Source: JBCCGE01 sp039029455 (lineage in GTDB: Bacteria > Pseudomonadota > Gammaproteobacteria > Arenicellales > Poriferihabitantaceae). From it: DNA of 64,000 nt. Shown one piece after another: positions 24,742-33,933 of the stretch (the first letter of the stretch is position 1; the number at the start of each line of letters is the position of its first letter). Below the pieces are notes generated by a model. The model was not told the origin of the DNA, ran no database searches, and saw nothing but the letters and a program-made list of their open reading frames with translations. The position numbers and the translations under genes were made by a program. The stretch covers positions 1 through 64,000 of the forward strand of contig JBCCGE010000005.1 of assembly GCA_039029455.1 (NCBI GenBank). Reading direction: 5' to 3'.

Positions 24742-24925
24742 ATAAATACGATGTCGTTTGGGAAGGCCGGAGTGTAAATAAGAAGTGACCACGATTCAAA
24801 CGAATTGGGCCATTTACCGTACCAATATTACTCACTGTTTAGCTCTGGAATCAGACACTCTTTGCGCAGTGGTCTGGTAAACTTGCCGCCCGATTCGCCC
24901 TCATTACTGATCCTCCTAATCTCGT

Positions 24926-26944
24926 ATGAGTAGCAAGCTATCAGCAGAAAAGATCCAATCTATTTTTTCGGACTCCGTTCAAAAACTACAGCAGGGCAAT
25001 GCGGCAGGCGCACAAAAAGGGCTCGAAAAGGTTGCCAGGGCAATTCCGCACAGCGTTGCCGTCTGGTACAACCTCGCTCTGAGTCAGCAGCACCTTGGGC
25101 TTCATACCAAAGCGATAGATTCGTACCGCCGAGTGCTTAAGCTGGACAGTTCCAACCCTGATCCCATGGTGAACCTGGGCTTGTCCTACAAGGAATTAAA
25201 TCAGATATCAGAGGCTAGAAAGTGTGCCCAAAAAGCACTTGCTCTGGACCCTAAACATTCTCGTGCACTAAATCTTGTTGCAACGATTGATGCGGAGGAA
25301 AACAATGCCGAGTCTGCGCTGGAGACTCTGCGCCGGGTTGTGAAAGACGATCCGGATAATTTTGACGCACGACACAATCTCGCAAATCTGTTAACGCAGA
25401 CAGGGGATCACGAAGCGGCCCTGGAAACGGCTGAATCATTACTTCAGCAACCAAAGCCGGCAAAACATCACCGGGAGCTGGTCTGTCAGATTTTTCTTGA
25501 TCTCAAGCGATACGGGGACGCCAGTCACGTTCTTAAATCACTTAAAGATGATTTTGCTGATGATCTGCAGGTGCAGCTGCTTGAGATCACGTTGGGAGAG
25601 CTGATCAAGGATTACTTCAGAGTAATTGACGTCGCCCATAAAGTGCTCGAAAAGGAACCTGAGCTTGCGCGTGCCTGGAATTCGCTCGGCAGTGCCTATT
25701 TCCAGCTCGATAGCATCGCCAAAGCCAAGGATTCGTATTTCAAGGCTTCTGCACTGGATCCTGAGCACCCGGAATATTTGAACAATCTCGGTCTTTCGCA
25801 CTCATCAACCGGCGACAAAGATGAAGCGGAGAAATGTTACAGAAAAGCACTGTCGTTAAATCCGACGTATGCGGAGGCCTACCGAAACCTGGTCGCGATG
25901 AAAAAGTTCAAATCGATGGATGATGCTGATGCGTCAGCCATTGAAGATTTTTGGCAGAAAAATGATCAGGATGACTTCACCAGAACCAAGCTGGCTTTTG
26001 CCATAGGGAAAGTGTATGACGATGTCGGCGAGTATGAGCAGGCATTTGAAGCTTACGATGAAGGTAATCGGCTGAAGTTCGCAGAAGCAAAGCTGGACTT
26101 TGATCAGTACTTTAGTCACATCGACGGTGTTATTGACTGTTTCGACGACCGTCCCGATGAAGTCAGTGAAGCCATACCTGAACATCAGCCTATCTTTATT
26201 TTAGGCATGCCAAGAAGCGGCACTACCCTGGTGGAGCAGATAATTTCTCGTCATCCCGAGGTTACAGGGTGTGGAGAACTGCCGTGTATCGAAAAGGCAA
26301 TCAGTCGTCTGGAGAAAAAGGCCGAACCCATGCGGGTATATCCGCAGGATTTTCTGCAGCTTGATTCGGAGGCGCTGACCGGTGAAACCATGCACTACCT
26401 GAGTTGGGTCGACCAGCTGCATGATATGCAGACGCCTTACTTTACGGACAAGATGCCCTTTAATTTTGTCCATGTATGGTTGATCAAAGCGCTGTTCCCT
26501 ACTGCGGGAATCGCTCATTGCCATCGTCATCCCCTCGACGTTATTACTTCCAACTACTTTCAGCTCTACGCGTCAGACATCAGCTTTGTCTACAACCTTG
26601 AAATACTGGCTCGATACTACCTCCGGTATCAGCGACTGATGCACCACTGGCACGAAGTATTTCCGGGTGAAATCCACACCATTCAGTATGAGGCCCTTGT
26701 GAGTAACAAGGACGAGGAAACCCGTCGTCTGATTGATGGTGTAGGACTGCGCTGGGACGATGCCTGTCTTGATCTGAAGAAGTCAGATACCGCGGTTCGC
26801 ACGGCCAGTATCTGGCAGGTCAGGCAGGGAATTTATACAAGTTCAAAAGAGCGCTGGCGCAATTACAGCCGACAGCTACAGCCTGCCATCGATATTCTGC
26901 AGGAAGAGGGCGTGCTGGATGCGGATCTGAATTACATTCCCTAA
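24926..26944 (+). CDS. TPR-repeat sulfotransferase
   Basis: A 672-residue fusion. Residues ~10-340 are tandem tetratricopeptide repeats (for example AWNSLGSAYFQLDSIAKAKD and LNNLGLSHSSTGDKDEAEKC). From ~425 on there is a PAPS-dependent sulfotransferase domain: the 5'-phosphosulfate loop GMPRSGTTLVEQI near residue 427, DKMPFNFVHVWLI, the 3'-phosphate motif HRHPLDVITSNYFQ near 533, and the C-terminal RTASIWQVRQGIYTSSKERW. No signal peptide, so it acts in the cytoplasm or at the inner membrane face. The acceptor is unknown; the family resembles tyrosylprotein and glycan sulfotransferases. It stands alone, between infA and a porin. Confidence 0.9.
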   Translation: MSSKLSAEKIQSIFSDSVQKLQQGNAAGAQKGLEKVARAIPHSVAVWYNLALSQQHLGLHTKAIDSYRRVLKLDSSNPDPMVNLGLSYKELNQISEARKCAQKALALDPKHSRALNLVATIDAEENNAESALETLRRVVKDDPDNFDARHNLANLLTQTGDHEAALETAESLLQQPKPAKHHRELVCQIFLDLKRYGDASHVLKSLKDDFADDLQVQLLEITLGELIKDYFRVIDVAHKVLEKEPELARAWNSLGSAYFQLDSIAKAKDSYFKASALDPEHPEYLNNLGLSHSSTGDKDEAEKCYRKALSLNPTYAEAYRNLVAMKKFKSMDDADASAIEDFWQKNDQDDFTRTKLAFAIGKVYDDVGEYEQAFEAYDEGNRLKFAEAKLDFDQYFSHIDGVIDCFDDRPDEVSEAIPEHQPIFILGMPRSGTTLVEQIISRHPEVTGCGELPCIEKAISRLEKKAEPMRVYPQDFLQLDSEALTGETMHYLSWVDQLHDMQTPYFTDKMPFNFVHVWLIKALFPTAGIAHCHRHPLDVITSNYFQLYASDISFVYNLEILARYYLRYQRLMHHWHEVFPGEIHTIQYEALVSNKDEETRRLIDGVGLRWDDACLDLKKSDTAVRTASIWQVRQGIYTSSKERWRNYSRQLQPAIDILQEEGVLDADLNYIP

Positions 26945-27247
26945 ACCTCTGCTGTTTTACCTGTCTCAATCCTGAAGTTTGTGACTCTCAACTTGCTTTG
27001 CCAGAATTTTGCAAAGATTTCCTTCATTGTTCATCCAGCGGAAGTACTGCTCTTACGGCGTAGCGATCGATCGCAGAATTCCGATAACAGCGATCGTTCT
27101 CAGTTTGTTGTATTGATTTGAGTTCGGTTTCATGCGTCGTGAATTGCGTGTACACATCTTCCCTGCAAATTTGCATAAATTTTAAACAGGCATAAAAAAA
27201 CCGGAGCATTTCGCTCCGGTTTTTTGTAACACGTTTCTAAGTCAGAC
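26945..27247. other. Intergenic region after the sulfotransferase gene
   Basis: Convergent gap of 303 bases. Apart from the terminator at 27194-27225 I see no gene, repeat or clear promoter in it. A 61-codon leftward frame at 27024-27209 has no recognisable features. Confidence 0.6.
27194..27225. terminator. Bidirectional intrinsic terminator
   Basis: An 8-bp perfect stem (ACCGGAGC, 27200-27207; GCTCCGGT, 27213-27220) with a 5-base loop is flanked by an A-run on the left and a T-run on the right, so it can stop transcription both from the porin gene (leftward) and from the sulfotransferase gene (rightward). Confidence 0.9.
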
Positions 27248-28210
27248 TTAGAAATCGACGCGCATACCCAGGAAGTGGATGGTGTCGTCGGTGTTCGCGG
27301 TGTCAACTGCGGTTGCTTCGTAGTACAGTTTCAGACCGCCGCCCAGGTTGTGGTAAATACCCCAGACAGTTGCTTCTGAATCAGCATCGTCATCAGCAGT
27401 TGAGTGACCGATCAGCCAGTTGGTTGAACCGCCCAGCTTGCCACCAAAGTAGAACATGGTGGTGTCAACTTCGTCACCTTCGGTGTCGATGTTCTGGAAT
27501 CCGAGAGAAGCCCAGAAAGAACCGAAGCTACCTTTGATGCCAATACCGGTACGGTCAGTGGTGGTGTCAGCTGCGCCGTCAACACCGTCATTGTCTTCTG
27601 AATCGACAGCCGCTGCGATGGTGATCGCGTCGGTTACTGCGAAGCTCAGACCAAGGCCAACACCGTTACCGTTGATTTTCTCAGAAACGTCACTCTGCTC
27701 ATTTGAGTCGTTCAGACGAACGTCGAGCTCTGCGTATACAGGGCCAAATGAGTTTGAGTATTTGATGGTGTTAGAAGCTCGGAATGGACCGCCACCGATT
27801 GAAGAATAGATGAAGTAGCCCAGGCTGTAGGTCGGAGAAACCAGAGTACCGAACGTATCGAAGTACGCACTCCACTGGTTACCAACGTCAACACGTCCGA
27901 AACCACCTGACAAACCAACGGTCGCGATACGAATATCAGCAACACCACCTCGGCCAGCAGAAGCTTCTTCTCGGTCGGTTACGGTGAAGAACTCGTAACG
28001 ACCGTGAACGCCCATACCGTTGCCCAGGTCTTTGTTGTACTTGATACCAAAACGTGAAGAAACACCAGCAACATCAGTGTTGTCGTCGGTGATTTTGATA
28101 GCATTGTTGATGCGGCCGTAGACCGTAACACCTTCATGACCATCAGCCATTGCGGTGACAGGTGCTGCTACAGTTGAAGCAACTGCTGCCGCGATTAATT
28201 TTTTATTCAT
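27248..28210 (-). CDS. Gram-negative general porin
   Basis: A 320-residue outer-membrane beta-barrel. It has a signal peptide (MNKKLIAAAVASTVAAPVTA, then MA-DGHEG), begins the mature part with VTVYGRINNAIKI as in OmpC/Porin_4 proteins, and ends with the aromatic terminal residue (FLGMRVDF) recognised by the BAM complex. Alternating hydrophobic and polar strands, and a loop of acidic and Asn residues, fit a trimeric diffusion porin. A good Shine-Dalgarno AAAGAGGT precedes the ATG. It has its own promoter and terminator and is probably highly expressed. Transported solutes cannot be inferred. Confidence 0.9.
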   Translation of the reverse strand: MNKKLIAAAVASTVAAPVTAMADGHEGVTVYGRINNAIKITDDNTDVAGVSSRFGIKYNKDLGNGMGVHGRYEFFTVTDREEASAGRGGVADIRIATVGLSGGFGRVDVGNQWSAYFDTFGTLVSPTYSLGYFIYSSIGGGPFRASNTIKYSNSFGPVYAELDVRLNDSNEQSDVSEKINGNGVGLGLSFAVTDAITIAAAVDSEDNDGVDGAADTTTDRTGIGIKGSFGSFWASLGFQNIDTEGDEVDTTMFYFGGKLGGSTNWLIGHSTADDDADSEATVWGIYHNLGGGLKLYYEATAVDTANTDDTIHFLGMRVDF

Positions 28211-28323
28211 CGAGATATACCTCTTTGAGTACTGTTGTAGAAAAATTTAAATTTTTTAACGCATTTACCGTAGCAAATGCGCTACAGCGGATCGAACTAT
28301 ACCAATATCGTTTGCTATTGCAA
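28211..28323 (-). promoter_or_regulatory. Predicted porin promoter and structured leader
   Basis: On the minus strand: -35 TTGCAA (28318-28323), a 16-base spacer, -10 TATAGT (28296-28301), giving a leader of about 80 bases. Within the leader are two mutually exclusive hairpins: CGCATTT/AAATGCG (28260-28281) and GTAGC/GCTAC (28270-28285). A structured 5' leader would fit post-transcriptional control of a porin, for example by a small RNA, but that is only an inference. Confidence 0.5.
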
Positions 28324-28581
28324 CCGAATTTACCCTTTTTTCCGCATAAATATTAATTTTTTTTAATTGAACCCCGAAAAATCAATCATTTCCGAGTGAA
28401 AAAAAACTAAACCAACTTAAAAATAATAACTTAGCGTTACATTTTAACCTTACAAATTGTCCACAAAGCGCCAATTTAGTGATCGAAAGGGGTCGGATTG
28501 GGGCCTGTCCCAATGGCTGCGCCACAGGCTTCAAATATGGTAGATTGCGCCCTCGATTTGATCATTTTCCAGCGTTTCATC
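28211..28581. other. AT-rich divergent region between porin and bamC
   Basis: This 371-base gap is unusually A/T-rich between ~28320 and 28460, with several A- and T-tracts typical of a bent upstream promoter region. It carries the predicted porin promoter (listed separately). For bamC I find no clear promoter; the frame upstream of the bamC ATG is open to 28498 but is not coding-like. Confidence 0.6.
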
Positions 28582-29310
28582 ATGAAGAAAAACCCGTTGA
28601 TTGCTGCCCTTGTGGCCTCGACGTTTCTCGTCCTTGCCGGTTGCAGCTCGACCGGCGACCAATCTCCGAAACCGGCCGGCGATAACCCGAAAAAGATTGG
28701 TGAGGTCGAAGACAGCATCTTCGACGGTGCGCCGCGGCAGCGCAAATCGAAGACGCTCGTATTGCCTCCGGATCTGATTTCATCAACCAACTCAACGATT
28801 ACCGCAAACAATGATGAGGGCAAAAGAGAGGATGCAGTTCTACCAACGGTGATCGGAACCGAAATCGTCAGATCCGGTGATCGATCCTGGCTTGCAGTTG
28901 ACGCCGATGCAGAAGTTGTATGGAAGACCATCGCCGAATTCTGGGCGTTGCACAAGATCTCGCTGGTCGAATCGAATCCAAATATCGGCCTTATGGAAAC
29001 CGACTGGTTTGACCTTGAAAGTAAGCGCAGCCGCGAAGAGGGCAACCGAGGCATCATCAAAGATCTGTTTAACCGCGTTGTGGGTTCCGGAGCGGTTTTC
29101 GACAAGTACCGGGTTCGCCTGGAACGAGCCGGTAGTGGCAAGACTCATGTCTTCATAAGCCATAACGCCACAGCGAAACAGGAGTCCCAGAACGAATCTC
29201 CCGCAAAGCTGGTTGAATTTGAATGGGTGGCAAAGGACAGCGACCCGGAAAAAGTTGCGATCATGCTACGGCAGATGGCCCTGCTATTCGAGGAGAGCCA
29301 GTCGGTCTGA
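28582..29310 (+). CDS. bamC: Outer-membrane assembly lipoprotein BamC (short form)
   Basis: BamC is an accessory lipoprotein of the beta-barrel assembly machine. From the ATG at 28582 it is 242 residues with a lipoprotein signal, lipobox VLAG-Cys21, a long flexible segment, and a helix-grip domain (SWLAVDADAEVVWKTIAEFW, NPNIGLMETDW, FDKYRVRLERA, SHNATAKQE). E. coli BamC is ~344 residues and has two helix-grip domains, so the second one is probably missing or reduced here. The usual neighbours dapA and purC are not adjacent (purC is at 56 kb). The end of the domain, VAIMLRQMALLFEE, is conserved-looking. Confidence 0.85.
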   Translation: MKKNPLIAALVASTFLVLAGCSSTGDQSPKPAGDNPKKIGEVEDSIFDGAPRQRKSKTLVLPPDLISSTNSTITANNDEGKREDAVLPTVIGTEIVRSGDRSWLAVDADAEVVWKTIAEFWALHKISLVESNPNIGLMETDWFDLESKRSREEGNRGIIKDLFNRVVGSGAVFDKYRVRLERAGSGKTHVFISHNATAKQESQNESPAKLVEFEWVAKDSDPEKVAIMLRQMALLFEESQSV

Positions 29311-29376
29311 TTCCACTCGAATTCGAGTTGCGTACCTAAATCTGATTTTCGAAAACAGGGCCGGGAGCTTCGTGAA

Positions 29377-30609
29377 ATGAATTACCCGGCCACTGAGCCC
29401 ACGAGATTCGATAATCTTCGCGTGCTGATCTACAGTCACGATACGTTTGGTTTGGGCCATCTGCGTCGCTGTCGTGCAATCGCTCATGAACTGGTCGGTC
29501 GCTACAAAGGGATTTCTGTTCTTATTCTTTCAGGATCGCCGGTAATCGGCGGCTTCGAATTTCGTGCCAGAGTCGATTTTGTCCGTATTCCCGGCGTGAT
29601 CAAACTCAAGGACGGTCGCTACACATCACTGGGTCTGCATATTGATCTCGATCAGACTATGGCGATTCGCGAAGCGATCATTCGTCAGACCGCCGAGGTA
29701 TTTGAACCGGATCTTTTTATTGTCGATAAAGAGCCGCTCGGACTTAAGGGAGAGGTCAAGGAAACGCTGCGCCTGCTGCGCGACAAAGGGGTAAAAACGG
29801 TATTGGGTGAGCGGGACGTTATCGACGACAGTGGGGCGTTGCGACAGGAATGGGGGTTGAAAGCGGCTGTGCCTGCACTGAAGGATTTGTACGACGAAAT
29901 CTGGATTTATGGAACTCGCGAGTTCTACGATCCGTTTCATGGGCTGGGCCTCGAGTCTGAAATTTATGACAAAACCATTTTTACCGGATACCTGCGGCGC
30001 CCGCCCGCGCCGGATGCAGCACACATTCCTGAAAAGCCTTATGTGCTGGTTACCCCGGGTGGAGGTAAAGACGGTGAAGAGGTCGTTGACCTGGTCTTTG
30101 ATTGCTACCGACAGACCAACAAACCCGACATAAACGCGGTTTTTGTTCTCGGCCCGTTTATGGGGGAAGACAGTCGGGAAGCTTTCAAGGCCAAAGCGGA
30201 ATCGATCGATGAGTTCACGGTTCTCGATTTTCATCCACGGATGGAATCCTTGATTGAACACGCGTCAGGGATGGTGACAATGGGGGGCTACAACACTTTT
30301 TGCGAGATTCTGAGCTTCGATCAGCCGGCCATAGTTGTGCCTCGTTACCAGCCTCGAATGGAACAGCTGATCCGTGCACGCAGGGCGACCGAGATGGGTC
30401 TGATTCAGATGCTTGAGCCGGACGAATTCAATGTTTCCGGACTGTTACCCAAGCTGCGTGAAATTTCGGCACAACCTCGACCTTCTTCCAGGATGTCTTC
30501 AGACATGCTGTCCGGTATGGATGTCGTTTGCGACAGAGTGGTCTCACTGGTCACGCAAAAGTCTGCATCCGGAAGCGGACCGGTTCTGGTTCATCCTCAA
30601 TCGAACTGA
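29377..30609 (+). CDS. MurG-like (GT-B) glycosyltransferase
   Basis: A 410-residue cytoplasmic protein with the fold signals of GT28/MurG enzymes: N-terminal YSHDTFGLGHLRRCRAIAHEL (the G-x-G-H donor/acceptor loop) and a C-terminal nucleotide-sugar site with VTPGGGKDGEE and MVTMGGYNTFCEILSFDQPAIVVPR. It is a paralogue of the next gene. It is the first of three co-directional genes (GT, GT, deacetylase). The sugar and acceptor are unknown; a role in a cell-surface or extracellular glycan is inferred from the neighbours. Distinct from true MurG, which normally lies in the dcw cluster. Confidence 0.85.
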   Translation: MNYPATEPTRFDNLRVLIYSHDTFGLGHLRRCRAIAHELVGRYKGISVLILSGSPVIGGFEFRARVDFVRIPGVIKLKDGRYTSLGLHIDLDQTMAIREAIIRQTAEVFEPDLFIVDKEPLGLKGEVKETLRLLRDKGVKTVLGERDVIDDSGALRQEWGLKAAVPALKDLYDEIWIYGTREFYDPFHGLGLESEIYDKTIFTGYLRRPPAPDAAHIPEKPYVLVTPGGGKDGEEVVDLVFDCYRQTNKPDINAVFVLGPFMGEDSREAFKAKAESIDEFTVLDFHPRMESLIEHASGMVTMGGYNTFCEILSFDQPAIVVPRYQPRMEQLIRARRATEMGLIQMLEPDEFNVSGLLPKLREISAQPRPSSRMSSDMLSGMDVVCDRVVSLVTQKSASGSGPVLVHPQSN

Positions 30610-30636
30610 GAGCACAGACAACCTGTCCTTGGTCAG

Positions 30637-31800
30637 ATGCGGATTCTTATCCACGTTCAGCACCTTTTAGGCAGCGGTCATCTGGTGCGAATGCGCCAAC
30701 TTGCCGCGTCGCTGGCAAACCGAGATCACAAAGTGGATCTGTTGACTGGTGGAATGCCAGTACCCGGTTCGGTACCGGGTGTCCGCGAAATCCAGTTGCC
30801 CCCGCTCAAAGTCAAACCAGGTGAATTTAATCAGCTCCTGGATTCTGACGAGATGCCGGTGCGACAGAACTATCTCGACAGCAGAACTGCGACAATTCAC
30901 GATCATCTGCAGACCGCTCAACCAGATGTATTAATTGTTGAGACCTATCCATTTGGCAGAAAGTCGATTCGATCTGAAATTACGACCCTGTTGAAATCGG
31001 CCCATGCTCAGCCGTTTCGTCCGATGGTCGCTTGTTCGATCCGCGACATCCTGCAACGGCGCACAGAGGAACGTCAGCTAAAAATGGTGGGCGAGCTGGA
31101 TCAATTCGATCTCGTGCTTTGTCATAGTGATCCGGAGTGGATTGCGCTCGACGACAGTTTTGATTGTGTTGAAATGTTTCGTCACAAGCTGTTTTATTCA
31201 GGCTTCGTGTCGAATGATCACAATGATCTTCCGTGTCCCGCATCCGGGGTGGATACAGGCGATGGCAGTAACGAGATCGTGGTGTCTGCCGGTGGTGGGG
31301 CTGTGGCAGAGCCACTAGTTTACGCTGCGATCGGGGCGGCCAGAAAGTCATCGAACGGATCGCGGTGGCGGATTCTGATAGGTGCAGCAATCGACGCGCA
31401 AACGTACGGCAGGATTTGTGAACATCTCCCGGGAAACTGCATCGTAGAGCGAAATCGTCCCGACTTCGTTGAATTGCTGTCCCGTTGCAAAGTATCGATC
31501 TCGCAGGCTGGATACAATACCTGTATTGAGTTGTTGCGTTGCGGTTGTCCGTCTGTGATCGTGCCCTATGCGAGGGACGGTGAAACAGAGCAGACACAGC
31601 GTGCTCGAATCTTGCAGAGCAAGGGGGCGTGTATTACGCTGCATGAATCACAGCTCAATGCGGATGAACTTCTGGCCGCAATTGATGCGGCGATCCGTAC
31701 GGCAAAAACCACACAAACCGTGCCCGATCTAAACGGTGCATACGGCACAGCGACAATTCTCGAGCACGAGTTTGAGAAATTTCGAAAGCGAAAGACATGA
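30637..31800 (+). CDS. MurG-like (GT-B) glycosyltransferase, paralogue
   Basis: A 387-residue protein with the same plan as the gene before it: N-terminal HVQHLLGSGHLVRMRQLAASLA with G-S-G-H, and C-terminal VVSAGGGAVAEPLVY plus SISQAGYNTCIELLRCGCPSV-type motif. The middle region differs, so the two probably transfer different sugars or act in succession. It starts 27 bases after the first glycosyltransferase. Its ATG reads MRILIHVQH; its end overlaps the deacetylase start by 4 bases, so they are coupled. Substrate unknown. Confidence 0.85.
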   Translation: MRILIHVQHLLGSGHLVRMRQLAASLANRDHKVDLLTGGMPVPGSVPGVREIQLPPLKVKPGEFNQLLDSDEMPVRQNYLDSRTATIHDHLQTAQPDVLIVETYPFGRKSIRSEITTLLKSAHAQPFRPMVACSIRDILQRRTEERQLKMVGELDQFDLVLCHSDPEWIALDDSFDCVEMFRHKLFYSGFVSNDHNDLPCPASGVDTGDGSNEIVVSAGGGAVAEPLVYAAIGAARKSSNGSRWRILIGAAIDAQTYGRICEHLPGNCIVERNRPDFVELLSRCKVSISQAGYNTCIELLRCGCPSVIVPYARDGETEQTQRARILQSKGACITLHESQLNADELLAAIDAAIRTAKTTQTVPDLNGAYGTATILEHEFEKFRKRKT

Positions 31801-32687
31801 TTAAAAACTCATCAGATTGGCAGACTCGGCTCGAGACAGAACTCGATGAGTGGAACTACCTCGGTGAACACGCCGCTATGTGGTGGCGAGATGATGATGC
31901 AATCGAGGCAACGGATGAGTTGACTGACTTTTATCAACTTTGCGATCGGTATGACATACCCGTGTCACTGGTGGTCGTACCCAATGGTTTGCAGGATTCA
32001 CTGGTGCAGTGGGTGAACGACATTAATGCCGATGATCACAAAGTGGATATCCTCATTCACGGTTTCGCCCACATCAACCATGCATCTGAGGGTGAGAAAA
32101 AACAGGAATTGGGGGACCATCGAGATTTGCAGGTTGTGCTGATCGAGCTCCAGCAGTCTGTTGAAATAATGAGAACCCGCCTGGGGCGCTGGACCCTGCC
32201 TGTGCTGGTGCCGCCCTGGAACAGAATATCTGACGCAGTGGTCCGGAATCTCTTGTCTGTAGGTATTGGAGGATTGTCGACCTTTAATGCGCGAGAGCAG
32301 GACGTGCTCGATGTGCAGAATGATCGTCAGTTGTGGCAGGTGAACACCCATGTCGATGTCATAGACTGGAAAAGAGATCGGTCGTTTATCGGCATGGACC
32401 GCGTGGTGGATCAGCTCGTTGCCCATCTGGCCGCCAAGCGTGAGGGTCGTGCTGATATCGCCGAGCCGACGGGACTGTTGACGCACCATCTGGTGCATCA
32501 AGCTGAAACCAAAGACGCACTCCAGATCCTGTGTGCACTATTGGATGAACATCCGGCGGTGAAATGGCTAAGCGCGAAAGATGTATTTCAACTCCGATCT
32601 CTCGGTGAGATTTCTGACCTGGAATCTCAGGATCCGGAACAGAATGCTTATGATCCAATGGGTTTCGATATTAATCAGCTGAGCTAG
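31797..32687 (+). CDS. Divergent polysaccharide deacetylase-like protein
   Basis: A 296-residue protein with a NodB-like order of motifs: an Asp-Asp pair in MWWRDDDAIEATDEL (motif 1), His residues in ILIHGFAHINHA (motif 2, H-x3-H-x2-H) and VPPWNRIS (motif 3). These fit a metal-dependent deacetylase or hydrolase acting on a glycan, but the protein is more divergent than typical chitin or peptidoglycan deacetylases. No signal peptide is seen, so it probably acts in the cytoplasm on a precursor, consistent with coupling to the glycosyltransferase before it. Its last 4 bases overlap the end of the convergent GT4 gene. Confidence 0.78.
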   Translation: MIKNSSDWQTRLETELDEWNYLGEHAAMWWRDDDAIEATDELTDFYQLCDRYDIPVSLVVVPNGLQDSLVQWVNDINADDHKVDILIHGFAHINHASEGEKKQELGDHRDLQVVLIELQQSVEIMRTRLGRWTLPVLVPPWNRISDAVVRNLLSVGIGGLSTFNAREQDVLDVQNDRQLWQVNTHVDVIDWKRDRSFIGMDRVVDQLVAHLAAKREGRADIAEPTGLLTHHLVHQAETKDALQILCALLDEHPAVKWLSAKDVFQLRSLGEISDLESQDPEQNAYDPMGFDINQLS

Positions 32688-33895
32688 CCGCTGTTGGCCG
32701 AGGTCTGAGCGATGGTGATTTGCCGTAAGGCCTGCCCCAGAACCCGGGCCGCCTGGTCGATGGTGTGGTGGGCATTAAATCGATGCTGGCAGTTTTTCCG
32801 ATACGACTCCAGTGTGTCCGGTGATGCAATCAATTGTTCAACGGCACAAGCGAAACCTTCGTGCGGGAAATTATTTGCCAATTCCGGGTTGTCGCGGTTG
32901 AAGATGTCGCCGGAAGGCACCAGAGTTCCGGTCTCATTCTGATAAATCACTTGAGCTACGCCGTCACTTTCGATTGCGACGGACGGTAAGCTGCAGGCCA
33001 TCGCTTCCAGAAAGACCATTCCGATAGCTTCATTGATCGCCGGCCAGAGAAAGAGATCAGAGGCGTAAAAAACTTCGAAGATTTTTTTACGTTCCAGTAC
33101 GCCGAGAAACTTGACCTTGTCTCCGTGAATGGAAAACGCCGATTCGACATCGTTTCGTGCGGGTCCATCACCAATAACAATGAGAGACCAGTTTCGATGC
33201 TGCAGTTTTTCAAGGCTGCGGGACAACGCTCTGTACGAAGCCAGCTTGACGTCGTTTCTCATCATTCCCACAGTGACCAGCCACAGATTATCAGCAGGTA
33301 TCCGCTTGTGCAGCACCAGTGTCTCCCGGCTGCGATATCGGTTTTGTGCAGGTTTTGGTGGTGGAGAGATAAATGGAGCAACGGAAATAATTTTCTTTTC
33401 AGGCCACATACAGGAAATGACCTGATTGTCCACAGGGTTGATTGAAACGATCGCTGATGACTGTTCTATTGACGCTAAGTTTTGGCGGTAACCCATCGCC
33501 CACGGTCCGTCTGATTGTTTTGGTGCAACAGATGCTTCAGCCAGAAAATAGGGGATATCAAGTGCATTGGACACTTTCGGCCCCAGCCAGTCGGGTGCCT
33601 TGTGATAGGAGTGATAGCTGAACCATGCCTGTGGCCTTTCACTGCGTGGCGCTGACTGGAACTTCCGGATTAAATTTTCGGCTTCGAGGTCGGCCTGTTG
33701 TCTGATCAGATTCTGTGAGGTTTCGTTGCCTGCACCTTCCCAGCTGCGCAGTTCACTGACCAGTGTCGCTGACATGTTCTGCTGATTGAGCGCATTGAGA
33801 AACAGTTGCGCAATCTGACGGTCACCCGACGGCGTCGGGTGGCGCGGAGATTTCATTGGAGCATAAAACGCGACGTTAATCGGTGCATCCATCAC
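32684..33895 (-). CDS. GT4-type glycosyltransferase A
   Basis: A 403-residue GT-B enzyme. The C-terminal half has the GT4 nucleotide-sugar site: LVTVGMMRNDVKLASYRALS, LIVIGDGPARNDVESA, and the E-x7-E motif in EAIGMVFLEAMACSLPSVA. The N-terminal acceptor domain contains FYAPMKSPRHPTPSGDRQIAQ, which resembles GT4 enzymes found with capsule or glycan loci. The gene is the last of a leftward set and starts 38 bases after GT4 gene B. Sugar donor and acceptor unknown. Confidence 0.85.
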   Translation of the reverse strand: MMDAPINVAFYAPMKSPRHPTPSGDRQIAQLFLNALNQQNMSATLVSELRSWEGAGNETSQNLIRQQADLEAENLIRKFQSAPRSERPQAWFSYHSYHKAPDWLGPKVSNALDIPYFLAEASVAPKQSDGPWAMGYRQNLASIEQSSAIVSINPVDNQVISCMWPEKKIISVAPFISPPPKPAQNRYRSRETLVLHKRIPADNLWLVTVGMMRNDVKLASYRALSRSLEKLQHRNWSLIVIGDGPARNDVESAFSIHGDKVKFLGVLERKKIFEVFYASDLFLWPAINEAIGMVFLEAMACSLPSVAIESDGVAQVIYQNETGTLVPSGDIFNRDNPELANNFPHEGFACAVEQLIASPDTLESYRKNCQHRFNAHHTIDQAARVLGQALRQITIAQTSANSG

Positions 33896-33933
33896 AAGTG
33901 TTTTGTCAGTGCATAAATTTCATTGAGCGCAGA

